A DNA stretch of 64,000 nt from Bacteroidales bacterium. GTDB lineage: Bacteria; Bacteroidota; Bacteroidia; Bacteroidales; UBA932. The position numbers and the translations under genes are program-made. Under the pieces are notes generated by a model, which saw only the letters and a program-made list of their open reading frames with translations, ran no database searches and had not been told where the DNA came from. How positions within the stretch are numbered: the first letter of the stretch is position 1; each line of letters begins with the position of its first letter. Shown piece after piece: positions 35,348 through 42,484 of this stretch. Where the stretch lies: assembly GCA_017477245.1 (NCBI GenBank), contig JAFUWY010000036.1:1-64000 (forward strand), given 5' to 3'.

Positions 35348-35379
35348 TTGCAAGGTATTAAAATTTATTTATATCTTTG
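35348..35379 (+). promoter_or_regulatory. Promoter of the PspC-PadR-PspC operon
   Basis: TTG (35348-35350) and TATCTTTG (35372-35379) are separated by 21 nt. Transcription should begin near 35385, giving a leader of less than 20 nt before the ATG at 35402. The region is AT-rich compared with its surroundings. Confidence 0.78.
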
Positions 35380-35401
35380 CAGTGTCAAAGTTCTATAAGA
35401 A

Positions 35402-35998
35402 ATGAAAAAGGTACTGAACATCAGTCTCGGAAACAGGAGTTTCGCCATCGAGGAGGACGCATACAAGCGTCTGAGCACTTATCTGGAGCACTTCCGCACG
35501 CGCCTGGCGCAGCAGTCGGGAGTCCCCTACACGCAGAACGCGGAGGTGATGGAGGATCTCGAGTCCCGCATCGCCGAGCTCTTCCTGCAGGAAGTCGGCA
35601 CGGACGGCCGCGTGGTCGGGATCGACCTCGTGGAGCGCGTGGCGGGCCGGCTCGGGATGCCGGACGGGGCGCCTGAGCGCCCGGCATCCGCCGCCGGCAC
35701 GTACAGCGCGGCATCGGACGAGCCGCAGGTCCGCAAGAAGATCTACCGCGACTACGACAACCGCCGTATCGCCGGCGTGTGCGCCGGCCTGGCGGCCTAT
35801 CTCGACATCGACGTGGTGCTCACGCGCATCCTGATGCTCGTGGCGCTGATCGCCGGCACGGCCGGGTTCTGGATCTACGTGATCTGCTGGATCGCGATCC
35901 CCAAGGCCGTCACGCCCACGCAGAAGTGCGAGATGAACGGCCTGCCCGTCACGGCGGAGAATCTCTCGAAGTTTGCAAACAGCACCCAAAAGAGATAG
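35402..35998 (+). CDS. PspC domain protein
   Basis: This 198-residue protein has an N-terminal cytoplasmic part (about 1-105, KKVLNISLGNRSFAIEEDAY). A PspC domain follows with KKIYRDYDNRRIAGVCAGLAAYLDID (quoted in two parts: KKIYRDYDNRRIAG and VCAGLAAYLDID) and the membrane pair GTAGFWIYVICWIAIP. PspC proteins sense envelope stress. The same N-terminal module, ending in a conserved IEERMAELL-like helix, is found in the gene at 36331, so the two are paralogues around the PadR regulator. Partner and signal are unknown. Confidence 0.85.
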   Translation: MKKVLNISLGNRSFAIEEDAYKRLSTYLEHFRTRLAQQSGVPYTQNAEVMEDLESRIAELFLQEVGTDGRVVGIDLVERVAGRLGMPDGAPERPASAAGTYSAASDEPQVRKKIYRDYDNRRIAGVCAGLAAYLDIDVVLTRILMLVALIAGTAGFWIYVICWIAIPKAVTPTQKCEMNGLPVTAENLSKFANSTQKR

Positions 35999-36001
35999 CG
36001 T

Positions 36002-36334
36002 ATGGAGAACACGGCTGAAAACGTGCGCGCACAGATGCGCAAGGGGATGCTCGAATACTGCATCCTGTCGCTGCTCAACAAGCGCGAGGCCTACGCTTCC
36101 TCGATCATCGAGGAGCTGAAGGCGGCGGGCATGATCGTCGTCGAAGGCACGCTCTACCCCCTGCTGATCCGTCAGAAGAACCAGGGGCTGCTGTCCTACC
36201 GCTGGGAAGAGTCCACGCAGGGCCCGCCCCGCAAGTATTACGTCATCACCGACAAGGGCCGCGAGCAGCTCGCCGAGATGGACGCGGCCTGGAGAGAACT
36301 CGTAGAGACCATCGAAACACTCAAGCGCGTATGA
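36002..36334 (+). CDS. PadR family transcriptional regulator
   Basis: This 110-residue protein has a winged-helix domain: MLEYCILSLLNKREAYASSI, the helix VEGTLYPLLIRQKNQGLL, then the wing PPRKYYVITDKGREQLAEM. This is standard for PadR. It is between two PspC genes and overlaps the second by 4 bp, so it probably controls this envelope-stress operon. PadR proteins often repress their own operon. No clear operator palindrome was found near the promoter at 35348-35379. Confidence 0.92.
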   Translation: MENTAENVRAQMRKGMLEYCILSLLNKREAYASSIIEELKAAGMIVVEGTLYPLLIRQKNQGLLSYRWEESTQGPPRKYYVITDKGREQLAEMDAAWRELVETIETLKRV

Positions 36335-37503
36335 AAGAAGTAGAAAGGGTCAGTCTGGGCGGCTACGCGTTCACGCTGGACGCCGACGCCGCGGCGCTCG
36401 CCGGAGAGTACCTCGGCGAGCTGGAGCGCCACTACGGCGGCCGCGAGGGCGGCGCCGAGATCCTCGAAGGGATCGAGGAGCGGATGGCCGAGCTGCTGCA
36501 CGAGAAGTGCGGCCGCGACGGCGTGGTGTCCCGCGCCGCCATCGAGGGGATCATCGCGATCCTGGGGCGGCCGGAGGAGATTGCGGAGGAGGGAGATTCG
36601 CCGGTCGAGCCGGCGAATGACGGAAGTGGCAACCCGGCAAACGACGGAACAGGACAGACAGCAAATGACGGGACAGGCAAGGCAAGAAGCCATTCCGGAA
36701 TTGACCCGGAATCTCCCCGCCAGAAACGCAAACTCTTCCGCGACGTGTCCGACAAGGTCGTCGCGGGCGTGTGCAGCGGACTGGGGGCTTATTTCCAGAC
36801 GGACAAGGTGTTCTTCCGGCTCCTGTTCGCCATCGGCACGGCAGTCACGTTCTTCGGGATCGGCTGGCACCGGGGATTCTCCATGTCGCTCCAGCTCATC
36901 TTCCCGGTCTTGTATGTCATTCTCTGGATCTGCATGCCGCCGGCGAAGACCGTCCGCCAGCGCTGGGAGCAGCGCGGCGAGGACGGGACGATTCTCGGCA
37001 TCCAGCAGCGCGTCGAGAGCGGCGCGGGCGAGATGGGCGAAGCCATCCGTTCCGTCGGGCAGTCCAATGCCTGGGGCGAGATCGGCCGGATCCTTGAGAA
37101 GGTCATCGGCGTCTTGCTGCTGGTGGTCGGGTTCGGCGGGTTGTTCGCCGGCGGCGTCGCGCTCTTCGGATCCGGCGCGCTGAGCCATCAGGGCTGGATC
37201 GGCGGGAACCGGGGTTTCCTGGGTCTGGGCCAGCTCTATGACGAAGGCATGCGCGAACTGTACGACGAGGCGCCGGCCATCGCCGACGCCCTCATGCAGC
37301 CCTGGGTCCAGGGCGTATTGATCCTGGTGGTCCTCCTCCCCTTCCTGGGCATCCTCTATGGCGCCCTGCAGATGCTCTTCGGCTTCAAGTCGCCGAAATG
37401 GCACCCGGGGCTGGTGATCTTCATCCTCTGGCTGATGTCCATCATCGCCGCGGGAATCCTGATCTTCACCGGGGCGGCCACAAACGAGTGGCTTACAATC
37501 TGA
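36331..37503 (+). CDS. PspC domain membrane protein with an in-frame repeat-element insertion
   Basis: This 390-residue protein has an N-terminal module like that of the first PspC protein (VSLGGYAFTLDADAAALAGE, then ILEGIEERMAELL). A low-complexity stretch encoded by the repeat element follows (about residues 89-128). Then come the PspC domain (KRKLFRDVSDKVVAGVCSGL, GAYFQTD) and about five membrane spans. The stretch reads as 8-residue repeats of the NDGSGNPA / NDGTGQTA kind. It lies between the two domains, where an extra loop should do no harm. The stop overlaps the convergent epimerase gene by 11 bp. Confidence 0.85.
   Translation: MKEVERVSLGGYAFTLDADAAALAGEYLGELERHYGGREGGAEILEGIEERMAELLHEKCGRDGVVSRAAIEGIIAILGRPEEIAEEGDSPVEPANDGSGNPANDGTGQTANDGTGKARSHSGIDPESPRQKRKLFRDVSDKVVAGVCSGLGAYFQTDKVFFRLLFAIGTAVTFFGIGWHRGFSMSLQLIFPVLYVILWICMPPAKTVRQRWEQRGEDGTILGIQQRVESGAGEMGEAIRSVGQSNAWGEIGRILEKVIGVLLLVVGFGGLFAGGVALFGSGALSHQGWIGGNRGFLGLGQLYDEGMRELYDEAPAIADALMQPWVQGVLILVVLLPFLGILYGALQMLFGFKSPKWHPGLVIFILWLMSIIAAGILIFTGAATNEWLTI
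36595..36714 (+). repeat. Palindromic-head / 24-bp-tail repeat inside the PspC gene
   Basis: The 29-bp head (36595-36623) has stems ATTCGCCGG / CCGGCGAAT. Two exact 24-bp tail units follow (36624-36647, 36648-36671) and then a less regular one. The block closes with a head of the second stem type in the opposite orientation: CATTCCGG, then TTGACCCGGAATC, at 36691-36713. The whole block of about 120 bp keeps the reading frame open. Confidence 0.88.
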
Positions 37504-38638
37504 CGAGACCCAGGCCGGGCGCATCCGGCAGGGTGATCCGCCCCTGATTCACCGTCATGCCGCGGAAGCGGTCGTTGGTGATCAGCAGGTTGCCGTCCAG
37601 GTCGGCGAAGTCGGCCAGCGGCGAGAGGTGGGCTGCAGCCGTGACGGCGCAAGACGTCTCGGTCATGCAGCCCACCATCACGCGCATCCCTTCCGCCCGG
37701 GCATAACATGCCATCTTCCAGGCTTCGCGCATGCCGGTGCATTTCATCAGCTTGATGTTGATCCCGGTGTACGCGCCCTTGATGGATGGGATGTCCGCGA
37801 GGCGCTGGATGGCCTCGTCGGCGAAAATGGGCAGCGGGCTGCGTTCGGTGATCCAGGCGTTGTCGTCGAGTCGCTCCTTGGGCATGGGCTGCTCAACCAT
37901 CACGACGCCGTGCTCCTGCAGCCAGAAGATCTCGTCGAGCGCCTGCTGGCGGTCTTTCCAGCCTTGGTTGGCGTCGACGGCGATGGGCAGCTGCGTGATC
38001 TCGCGGATGGTGCGAATCATCTCGTAGTCGTTGTCCAGGCCGACCTTGACCTTGAGGATATTGAAGCGGTCCACACATTCGCGGGTCTTCTCGCGGACGA
38101 CCTCCGGCGTGTCGATGCCGATGGTGAAGGTGGTGTCGGGCGCCTTGGCGGCGTCCAGCCCCCACAGGCGCCACCAGGGCTGACCCAGGAGCTGGCCCAC
38201 GAGGTCGTGCAGGGCGATGTCGACCGCCGCCTTGGCGGCCGAGTCGCCCGGCGAGAGGCTGTCCACGTAGGCAAGGATGTCCTCCAGCTGGAAGGGGTCC
38301 GCGAACTGCGAGAGGTCGACCTTCTGCAGGAAGGCGCAGACGCTCTCGACCGTCTGGCCGAGGTACGGGGGCATCGAGGCTTCGCCGTAGCCGACGAACC
38401 CATCGTAATGGATCTCAACCTGCACGTCCGGGGTCGTGGTGCGGGAGTAGGAGGCCACGGTGAAGGTGTGGGCCAGCTGGAGCTCGTAGGGCTGCCAGCT
38501 GAGCTGCATGCGGGCCTTGCCGCCCACGCGGTAGGGTACCGGGGCGGCAGGGCGCGGGGCGCAGGCGCCTGCGGCGCCCAGCAGCGCCGCGCCCGCTCCG
38601 GCCGCCCCTGCAGCCTTGAGGAATTCTCTTCTTTTCAT
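37493..38638 (-). CDS. Exported L-Ala-D/L-Glu-type dipeptide epimerase (enolase superfamily)
   Basis: The ATG at 38636-38638 gives a twin-arginine-like signal, KRREFLKAAGAAGAGAALLG, ending in a lipobox (AAGAC). The 381-residue protein has the muconate-lactonizing-enzyme subgroup residues in order. These are ILKVKVG (paired Lys, about 196-198), AVDANQGW (Asp, about 221), VEQPMPKE (Glu, about 247), FADEAI (Asp, about 275) and INIKLMKCTG (Lys, about 297). The pattern fits dipeptide epimerases, which in E. coli work on murein peptides in the cytoplasm. Here export to the periplasm as a Tat lipoprotein is predicted. Other enolase-superfamily specificities cannot be excluded. Confidence 0.87.
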   Translation of the reverse strand: MKRREFLKAAGAAGAGAALLGAAGACAPRPAAPVPYRVGGKARMQLSWQPYELQLAHTFTVASYSRTTTPDVQVEIHYDGFVGYGEASMPPYLGQTVESVCAFLQKVDLSQFADPFQLEDILAYVDSLSPGDSAAKAAVDIALHDLVGQLLGQPWWRLWGLDAAKAPDTTFTIGIDTPEVVREKTRECVDRFNILKVKVGLDNDYEMIRTIREITQLPIAVDANQGWKDRQQALDEIFWLQEHGVVMVEQPMPKERLDDNAWITERSPLPIFADEAIQRLADIPSIKGAYTGINIKLMKCTGMREAWKMACYARAEGMRVMVGCMTETSCAVTAAAHLSPLADFADLDGNLLITNDRFRGMTVNQGRITLPDAPGLGLVRL

Positions 38639-38644
38639 ACTTAC

Positions 38645-38837
38645 CATCATTCGCCGGCTTTTCGTTTCGTCATTCGCCGACTTTTCGTTTCGTCATTCGC
38701 CGGCTTTTGTTTCCATCTTTCGACAACTTGCCGTTTCCGTCATTCGCCGGATTACCGATTCCGTCATTCGCCGGATTACCATTTCCGTCATTCGCCGGCT
38801 TACCATCTCCGTCATTCGCCGGCTTGACCGGCGAATC
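38645..38837 (-). repeat. Palindromic-head / 24-bp-tail repeat array, longest copy
   Basis: Read on the minus strand, the 29-bp head is at 38837-38809 and is followed by seven tail units of 23-24 bp. One of the seven is degenerate. The others share a CCGGCGAATGACGG-like core separated by 10 variable bases. The array occupies nearly the whole space upstream of the epimerase gene and ends 6 bp before its start codon. Confidence 0.9.
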
Positions 38838-38847
38838 TATTTCTCCC

Positions 38848-38865
38848 CAAAATTAGCTAAATTTG
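38848..38865. promoter_or_regulatory. Back-to-back -7 boxes for the epimerase and copA genes
   Basis: TAAATTTG (38858-38865, plus strand) stands 19 nt before the copA ATG. TAATTTTG (38855-38848, minus strand) would serve the epimerase gene. No good -33 element is visible for either. If the minus box is used, the epimerase mRNA would carry the whole repeat array in a leader of about 200 nt. Confidence 0.5.
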
Positions 38866-38884
38866 CAAAAAAGATCATACGATT

Positions 38885-41110
38885 ATGTCCAATACCGTCC
38901 GAAAGAATTTCCCCGTGACCGGGATGGGCTGCGCAGCCTGCGTCGCCCGTGTCCAGAAGGCGCTCCAGCAGAGCGCCGGTGTCCACGAGGCCGAGGTCAG
39001 CCTCGCCTCCAACTCCGCCCGGATCGACTACGATCCCGCCGTCACCTCCCCTGCCGCCCTGCGCCAGAGCGTGCAGGATGCCGGCTACGACCTCATCGTC
39101 CCGGAAGGGGACGACGAAGACGACTCGGACCTAAGCGAAGAAGAATCGCTGGAGGCGCGGGCCGAGGAGGCGCATGAGAGCGCCTACCGCGGCCTGCGCC
39201 GCGACGCGCTGCTCGACATCGTCCTCGCCGTCCTCGTGATGGCCGTCGGCATGGCGGCGCCGGATTTCCCGGGCAAGGGCTGGGTGCTCGCCGCGCTCGC
39301 CGCCGTCAGCGTGGGCTGGTGCGGGCGGCGCTTCTTCGGCGTCGCCTGGAAACAGGCACGCCACGGCCACGCCGGGATGGATACGCTCGTGGCCCTGTCC
39401 GTGGGCATTTCCTTCCTGTTCAGCCTGTTCAACCTCCTGTTCCCGCAGGTGTGGACCTCGCGCGGGCTGGAGGCCGGACTCTATTTTGAGTCTTCGGCGA
39501 TGATCGTCGCCTTCATCCTGCTGGGGCGCCTGCTGGAGGAGCGCGCCAAGCACCGCACCACGCAGGCGGTGCGGGCGCTGACCGGCCTGCAGCCGCAGCG
39601 CCGTGGCATCCGCCGCGGGGACCTCGTGCAGGTGCTCCCCGGCGAGCGGATCCCTGCTGACGGCACGGTCGAGGGAGGCGCTTCCTACGTGGACGAGAGC
39701 ATGCTCACGGGCGAGCCCATCGCCGTCTTCAAGGAGGCGGGCTCCGCCGTCTACACCGGCACGCTCAACGGCCAGGGCGCCCTGCAGGTGCGCGCCACGC
39801 AGGTGGGCCGCGACACGATGCTCTCCGCCATCATCCGGATGGTGCAGGACGCGCAGGGCAGCAAGGCCCGCATCCAGCACACCGTGGACAAGGTCTGCGC
39901 GTGGTTCGTGCCGGCGGTCATCGTCATCGCCTTGCTTGCCCTGCTCGGATGGACCTTCCTGACGCCCGACGGGTTCGTGCGCGGCCTGCTGGCCTGCGTC
40001 ACCGTGCTCGTCGTGGCCTGTCCCTGCTCGCTGGGCCTCGCTACGCCCACGGCGCTCACCGCCGGCATCGGCCGGGGCGCCTCGCGCGGCATCCTGATCC
40101 GTGACGCCGACAGCCTGCAGGTCGCCGCCCGCATCGACACCGTGGTGCTCGACAAGACCGGTACCGTCACGAGCGGCCACCCCGAGGTCGTCGAGCTGCG
40201 CTGGCTCTCGGACGACCCTTCCCTCCCCCCGCTGCTGCGGGAAATGGAATCCCGCTCCGGCCACCCGCTGGGCGCAGCGATCGCCTCAGCAATCGCCGCG
40301 ACCGCCTCGACCTCTCCGTCATGCGCCGGCCTGGCCCCTTCGTCATTCGCCGGCTCGACCGGCGAATCCCCCGAACCCGAATCCGTCACCGCCCTCCTCG
40401 GAGAAGGGGTCCAGGCGGTCTGGCACGGCAAGACCTACCACGTCGGCAAACACACCCCCGAACGCTTCGAGGTGGCCGAGCGCTGGCGCGAGGCCGGCCG
40501 CACCGTCGTCTACTTCCACGACGGGGAGCGGCTGCTGGCCGCCATCGCCATTGCCGACGCCGTCAAGCCGGACTCCGCCGATGCCATCCGCACGTTAGCA
40601 CAACAAGGTATCACCGTCCATCTGCTGACCGGCGACCACGCCGCTTCGGCGGCTGCCGTGGCGCGCGAAGTCGGCATCGCCGACGTGCGCGCCGACGCCC
40701 TGCCGGCCGACAAAGTCGAGTATATCAAGAAGTTGCAATCCGACGGGCACTGCGTCGCCATGGTCGGAGACGGCATCAACGACAGCGCCGCCCTCGCCCA
40801 GGCCAACCTCGGCGTGGCTATGGGCGGCGGCAGCGACATCGCCATCCACACGGCGATGGCCACGATCGTCTCGTCGAGCCTGTCGAAACTGCCGGAGCTC
40901 GTCTCGCTCTCGCGCCGCACGATCCGCATCATCCGCGAGAACCTCGGCTGGGCCTTCCTCTACAACCTCATCGCCATCCCCGTGGCGACGGGCGTGCTGT
41001 CCGGCGCCCTCGGCTTCGTGCTCAACCCGATGGTCGCTGCAGCCGCCATGGCCTGCAGCTCGGTCCTGGTCGTCTCGAACAGCCTCCGCCTCCTCCTGCC
41101 CCGCAAATAA
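38885..41110 (+). CDS. copA: Heavy-metal (Cu+) translocating P1B-type ATPase with in-frame repeat insertion
   Basis: This 741-residue protein has one N-terminal metal-binding domain (GMGCAACVARV, Cys16 and Cys19) and eight predicted spans with the CPC motif (VVACPCSLGLATPTAL, about 379-381). The phosphorylation site is DKTGT (about 422), the HP motif GHPLG, and the hinge GDGINDS (about 629). CPC plus one HMA domain indicates Cu+ or Ag+ export. Between the HP motif and the GEGV loop of the nucleotide-binding domain lies a segment (about 478-495) encoded by the dispersed repeat (SSFAGSTGESP). No copper chaperone gene is adjacent. Confidence 0.95.
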   Translation: MSNTVRKNFPVTGMGCAACVARVQKALQQSAGVHEAEVSLASNSARIDYDPAVTSPAALRQSVQDAGYDLIVPEGDDEDDSDLSEEESLEARAEEAHESAYRGLRRDALLDIVLAVLVMAVGMAAPDFPGKGWVLAALAAVSVGWCGRRFFGVAWKQARHGHAGMDTLVALSVGISFLFSLFNLLFPQVWTSRGLEAGLYFESSAMIVAFILLGRLLEERAKHRTTQAVRALTGLQPQRRGIRRGDLVQVLPGERIPADGTVEGGASYVDESMLTGEPIAVFKEAGSAVYTGTLNGQGALQVRATQVGRDTMLSAIIRMVQDAQGSKARIQHTVDKVCAWFVPAVIVIALLALLGWTFLTPDGFVRGLLACVTVLVVACPCSLGLATPTALTAGIGRGASRGILIRDADSLQVAARIDTVVLDKTGTVTSGHPEVVELRWLSDDPSLPPLLREMESRSGHPLGAAIASAIAATASTSPSCAGLAPSSFAGSTGESPEPESVTALLGEGVQAVWHGKTYHVGKHTPERFEVAERWREAGRTVVYFHDGERLLAAIAIADAVKPDSADAIRTLAQQGITVHLLTGDHAASAAAVAREVGIADVRADALPADKVEYIKKLQSDGHCVAMVGDGINDSAALAQANLGVAMGGGSDIAIHTAMATIVSSSLSKLPELVSLSRRTIRIIRENLGWAFLYNLIAIPVATGVLSGALGFVLNPMVAAAAMACSSVLVVSNSLRLLLPRK
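40316..40368 (-). repeat. Palindromic-head / 24-bp-tail repeat inside copA
   Basis: On the minus strand the head (40368-40341) has stems ATTCGCCGG / CCGGCGAAT with TCGAG in the middle, and one tail unit (40340-40316) follows. The insertion is read in frame as part of copA. Confidence 0.85.
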
Positions 41111-41158
41111 TGCTGGATGCACCCCCGCCGCGCTTGCGTGGTAGCAGCAAACTGGAAG

Positions 41159-41366
41159 AAAGCATCGGCCCGGATACAGGCCTTATCCTGTCGGACTCCT
41201 GCTGGCAACCACCCTTCGGCCCGGATTTGAGCCCTATCCTGCCCGGACCCCCTTCGCCACCTACCCTTCGGCCCGGATATAGGCCCCATCCTGCCCGAAC
41301 TCCCTCCGATATCTACCCTTCGGACCGGATTTGGGCTCTATCCTGCCCGAACCCGGGCAGGCGGAG
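41159..41366 (+). repeat. 52-bp tandem repeat, four units
   Basis: Units start at 41159 (diverged), 41211, 41263 and 41315, exactly 52 bp apart. The conserved part is CCCTTCGG, CCCGGAT, then GGCCCTATCCTGCCCG-like sequence, and the last bases of each unit vary. The array starts about 50 bp after the copA stop. Confidence 0.85.
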
Positions 41367-41434
41367 GTCCGGACGAGCCCTCAAAGCTCGTCCGGATCCT
41401 CCGGCAGCCGCCGCTCTCCGTATTGAGCGGCGGC
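41363..41434 (+). repeat. Two adjacent strong hairpins
   Basis: The first (41363-41402) pairs GGAGGTCCGGACGAGC with GCTCGTCCGG and TCCTCC, with one bulged base and a 7-nt loop. The second (41407-41434) pairs GCCGCCGCTC with GAGCGGCGGC over an 8-nt loop. Neither ends in a T-run. Confidence 0.75.
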
Positions 41435-41462
41435 GGTGCCCCAACTTTGACCAACCTCTTGT

Positions 41463-41541
41463 CTCCTGGCTCAGAAACTGGACCCGCAGTGAACCGCCGC
41501 GCCGGGTTAAGCGCGGCGGTGAGTCGCCCTCTCGCCAGGAG
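41463..41541 (+). repeat. Nested hairpin, first copy of the 28-bp GC hairpin family
   Basis: The inner stem ACCGCCGCGC (41493-41502) pairs with GCGCGGCGGT (41511-41520) over an 8-nt loop. The outer stem CTCCTGGC (41463-41470) pairs with GCCAGGAG (41534-41541). In reverse orientation the inner part and its flanks match the copy at 41890-41938 over about 50 bp. Confidence 0.8.
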
Positions 41542-41639
41542 TGTGATGGTTAAAGGATTGAATATCAGTGTTTACGCCTCATTTTTTTGCGATTTGTGGC
41601 GACATGATAGAGCATGATATGCCATGCGGGCGACTCACC
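41518..41639 (+). repeat. 122-bp segment bounded by a perfect 12-bp inverted repeat
   Basis: GGTGAGTCGCCC (41518-41529) and GGGCGACTCACC (41628-41639) are exact reverse complements. The interior is AT-rich relative to the flanks and has no reading frame of note. The left arm overlaps the last bases of the nested hairpin. Confidence 0.75.
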
Positions 41640-41741
41640 CTCTTATCATACCTCATAGACCAACCATAAACCCAACCATACACCCAAACATACATCCAAC
41701 CAACCATACACCCCTGACACCTTAAAAACCCTTACAAGGGG

Positions 41742-41850
41742 GCGTGATGAGCAAACAGTTGATACTAAATGTTTTATGAAATCCCTAGTACCTACCGGAG
41801 GGACTAGAGATTTTCGTTTTTATTGATAATCAAATGGTTCCTCATCACGC
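41742..41850 (+). repeat. 109-bp terminal-inverted-repeat element, copy 1
   Basis: The ends GCGTGATGAG (41742-41751) and CTCATCACGC (41841-41850) are perfect 10-bp inverted repeats. Inside are one hairpin centred on element base 55 (CTAGT / ACTAG with inner CCT / AGG) and one centred on base 87 (TTGAT / ATCAA). The copy at 63742 has exactly the same length and aligns without gaps. Confidence 0.85.
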
Positions 41851-41901
41851 TTTTGGGAAGAAAGCGGATGGGATTTGAAATGGGATGCCAGAGGGCGAAT
41901 C

Positions 41902-41929
41902 ACAGCCGCGCATAACCAGGCGCGGCTGT
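41902..41929 (+). repeat. 28-bp GC hairpin, second copy
   Basis: ACAGCCGCGC (41902-41911) pairs with GCGCGGCTGT (41920-41929) over an 8-nt loop. Relative to the other copies one stem pair changed from C-G to A-T on both sides. The flanks AGAGGGCGA on the left and CTGCGGG on the right are shared with the reverse-oriented first copy. Confidence 0.8.
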
Positions 41930-41987
41930 TCCCTGCGGGGAGTCACCAGGTGTTTTCTCCGAAGATGGTGTGTTCCGATGGTGCACC

Positions 41988-42015
41988 ACCGCCGCGCATA
42001 ATCCGGCGCGGCGGT
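41988..42015 (+). repeat. 28-bp GC hairpin, third copy
   Basis: ACCGCCGCGC (41988-41997) pairs with GCGCGGCGGT (42006-42015) over the loop ATAATCCG. Its stem is identical to the first copy and its loop is in the orientation of the second copy. Confidence 0.8.
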
Positions 42016-42026
42016 TAGCGTGGCTC

Positions 42027-42051
42027 GCCGGGAGCTTTGGAGGCTCCCGGC
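42027..42051 (+). repeat. Hairpin
   Basis: GCCGGGAGC (42027-42035) pairs with GCTCCCGGC (42043-42051) over a 7-nt loop. There is no T-run, and no gene ends nearby. Confidence 0.7.
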
Positions 42052-42133
42052 GGCCGCGCTTGCCCGGCAACGTTGCTCCTCCCGCCCAGAAGAAACTGAG
42101 GCCCCTCCCGGTGGACCTGGTCCGACTTTACGG

Positions 42134-42224
42134 GGTGTACCAGGTCCACCTACCCTGCCTCAAAAGCCCCTTTGGGGCATATCCGGTGGACCTGGTACAG
42201 GCCCTCAAAGTGGACCTGGTCCAC
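42134..42224 (+). repeat. Inverted-repeat module, left copy
   Basis: Arms GTGTACCAGGTCCACC (42135-42150) and GGTGGACCTGGTAC (42185-42198) flank a 34-bp centre (42151-42184). The 40 bp starting at 42185 recur at 42535 with two mismatches. The right copy of the module has the same arms but its centre resembles the reverse complement of this one. Confidence 0.8.
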
Positions 42225-42290
42225 CCGACTTTCCCTCCAGGCTTTCCTACCCGACTTTCCATCTCGGCGGTTTCGGGAAAAAGAAAAGTG

Positions 42291-42443
42291 GTTGCTGGGG
42301 GCGGAGAAGGGCGCCAGCGCCCCTGGCAGCAACGAAAATCGGTTGCCGAGGGCAGAGAAGGGCGCCAGCGCCCCTGGCAGCAGAGAAAACCGCTTGCCGG
42401 GGGCGGAGAAGGGCGCCAGCGCCCCTGGCAGCAACGAAAACCG
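42291..42443 (+). repeat. 51-bp minisatellite, three units
   Basis: Units begin at 42291, 42342 and 42393. Each contains GGGCGCCAGCGCCCCTGGCAG, of which GGGCGCCAGCGCCC is self-complementary, and a GAAAA-like spacer. A much longer array of the same 51-bp unit lies at 50651-51314. Confidence 0.88.
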
Positions 42444-42484
42444 CTTGCCTTCATTGTCAGGTGGACAAGGTGGGATTTCAGAGG

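Noticed and set aside
41742-41850. Integron attC site
   Set aside because: The ends and the hairpins lack the conserved attC core triplets, and no integrase or cassette genes are nearby.
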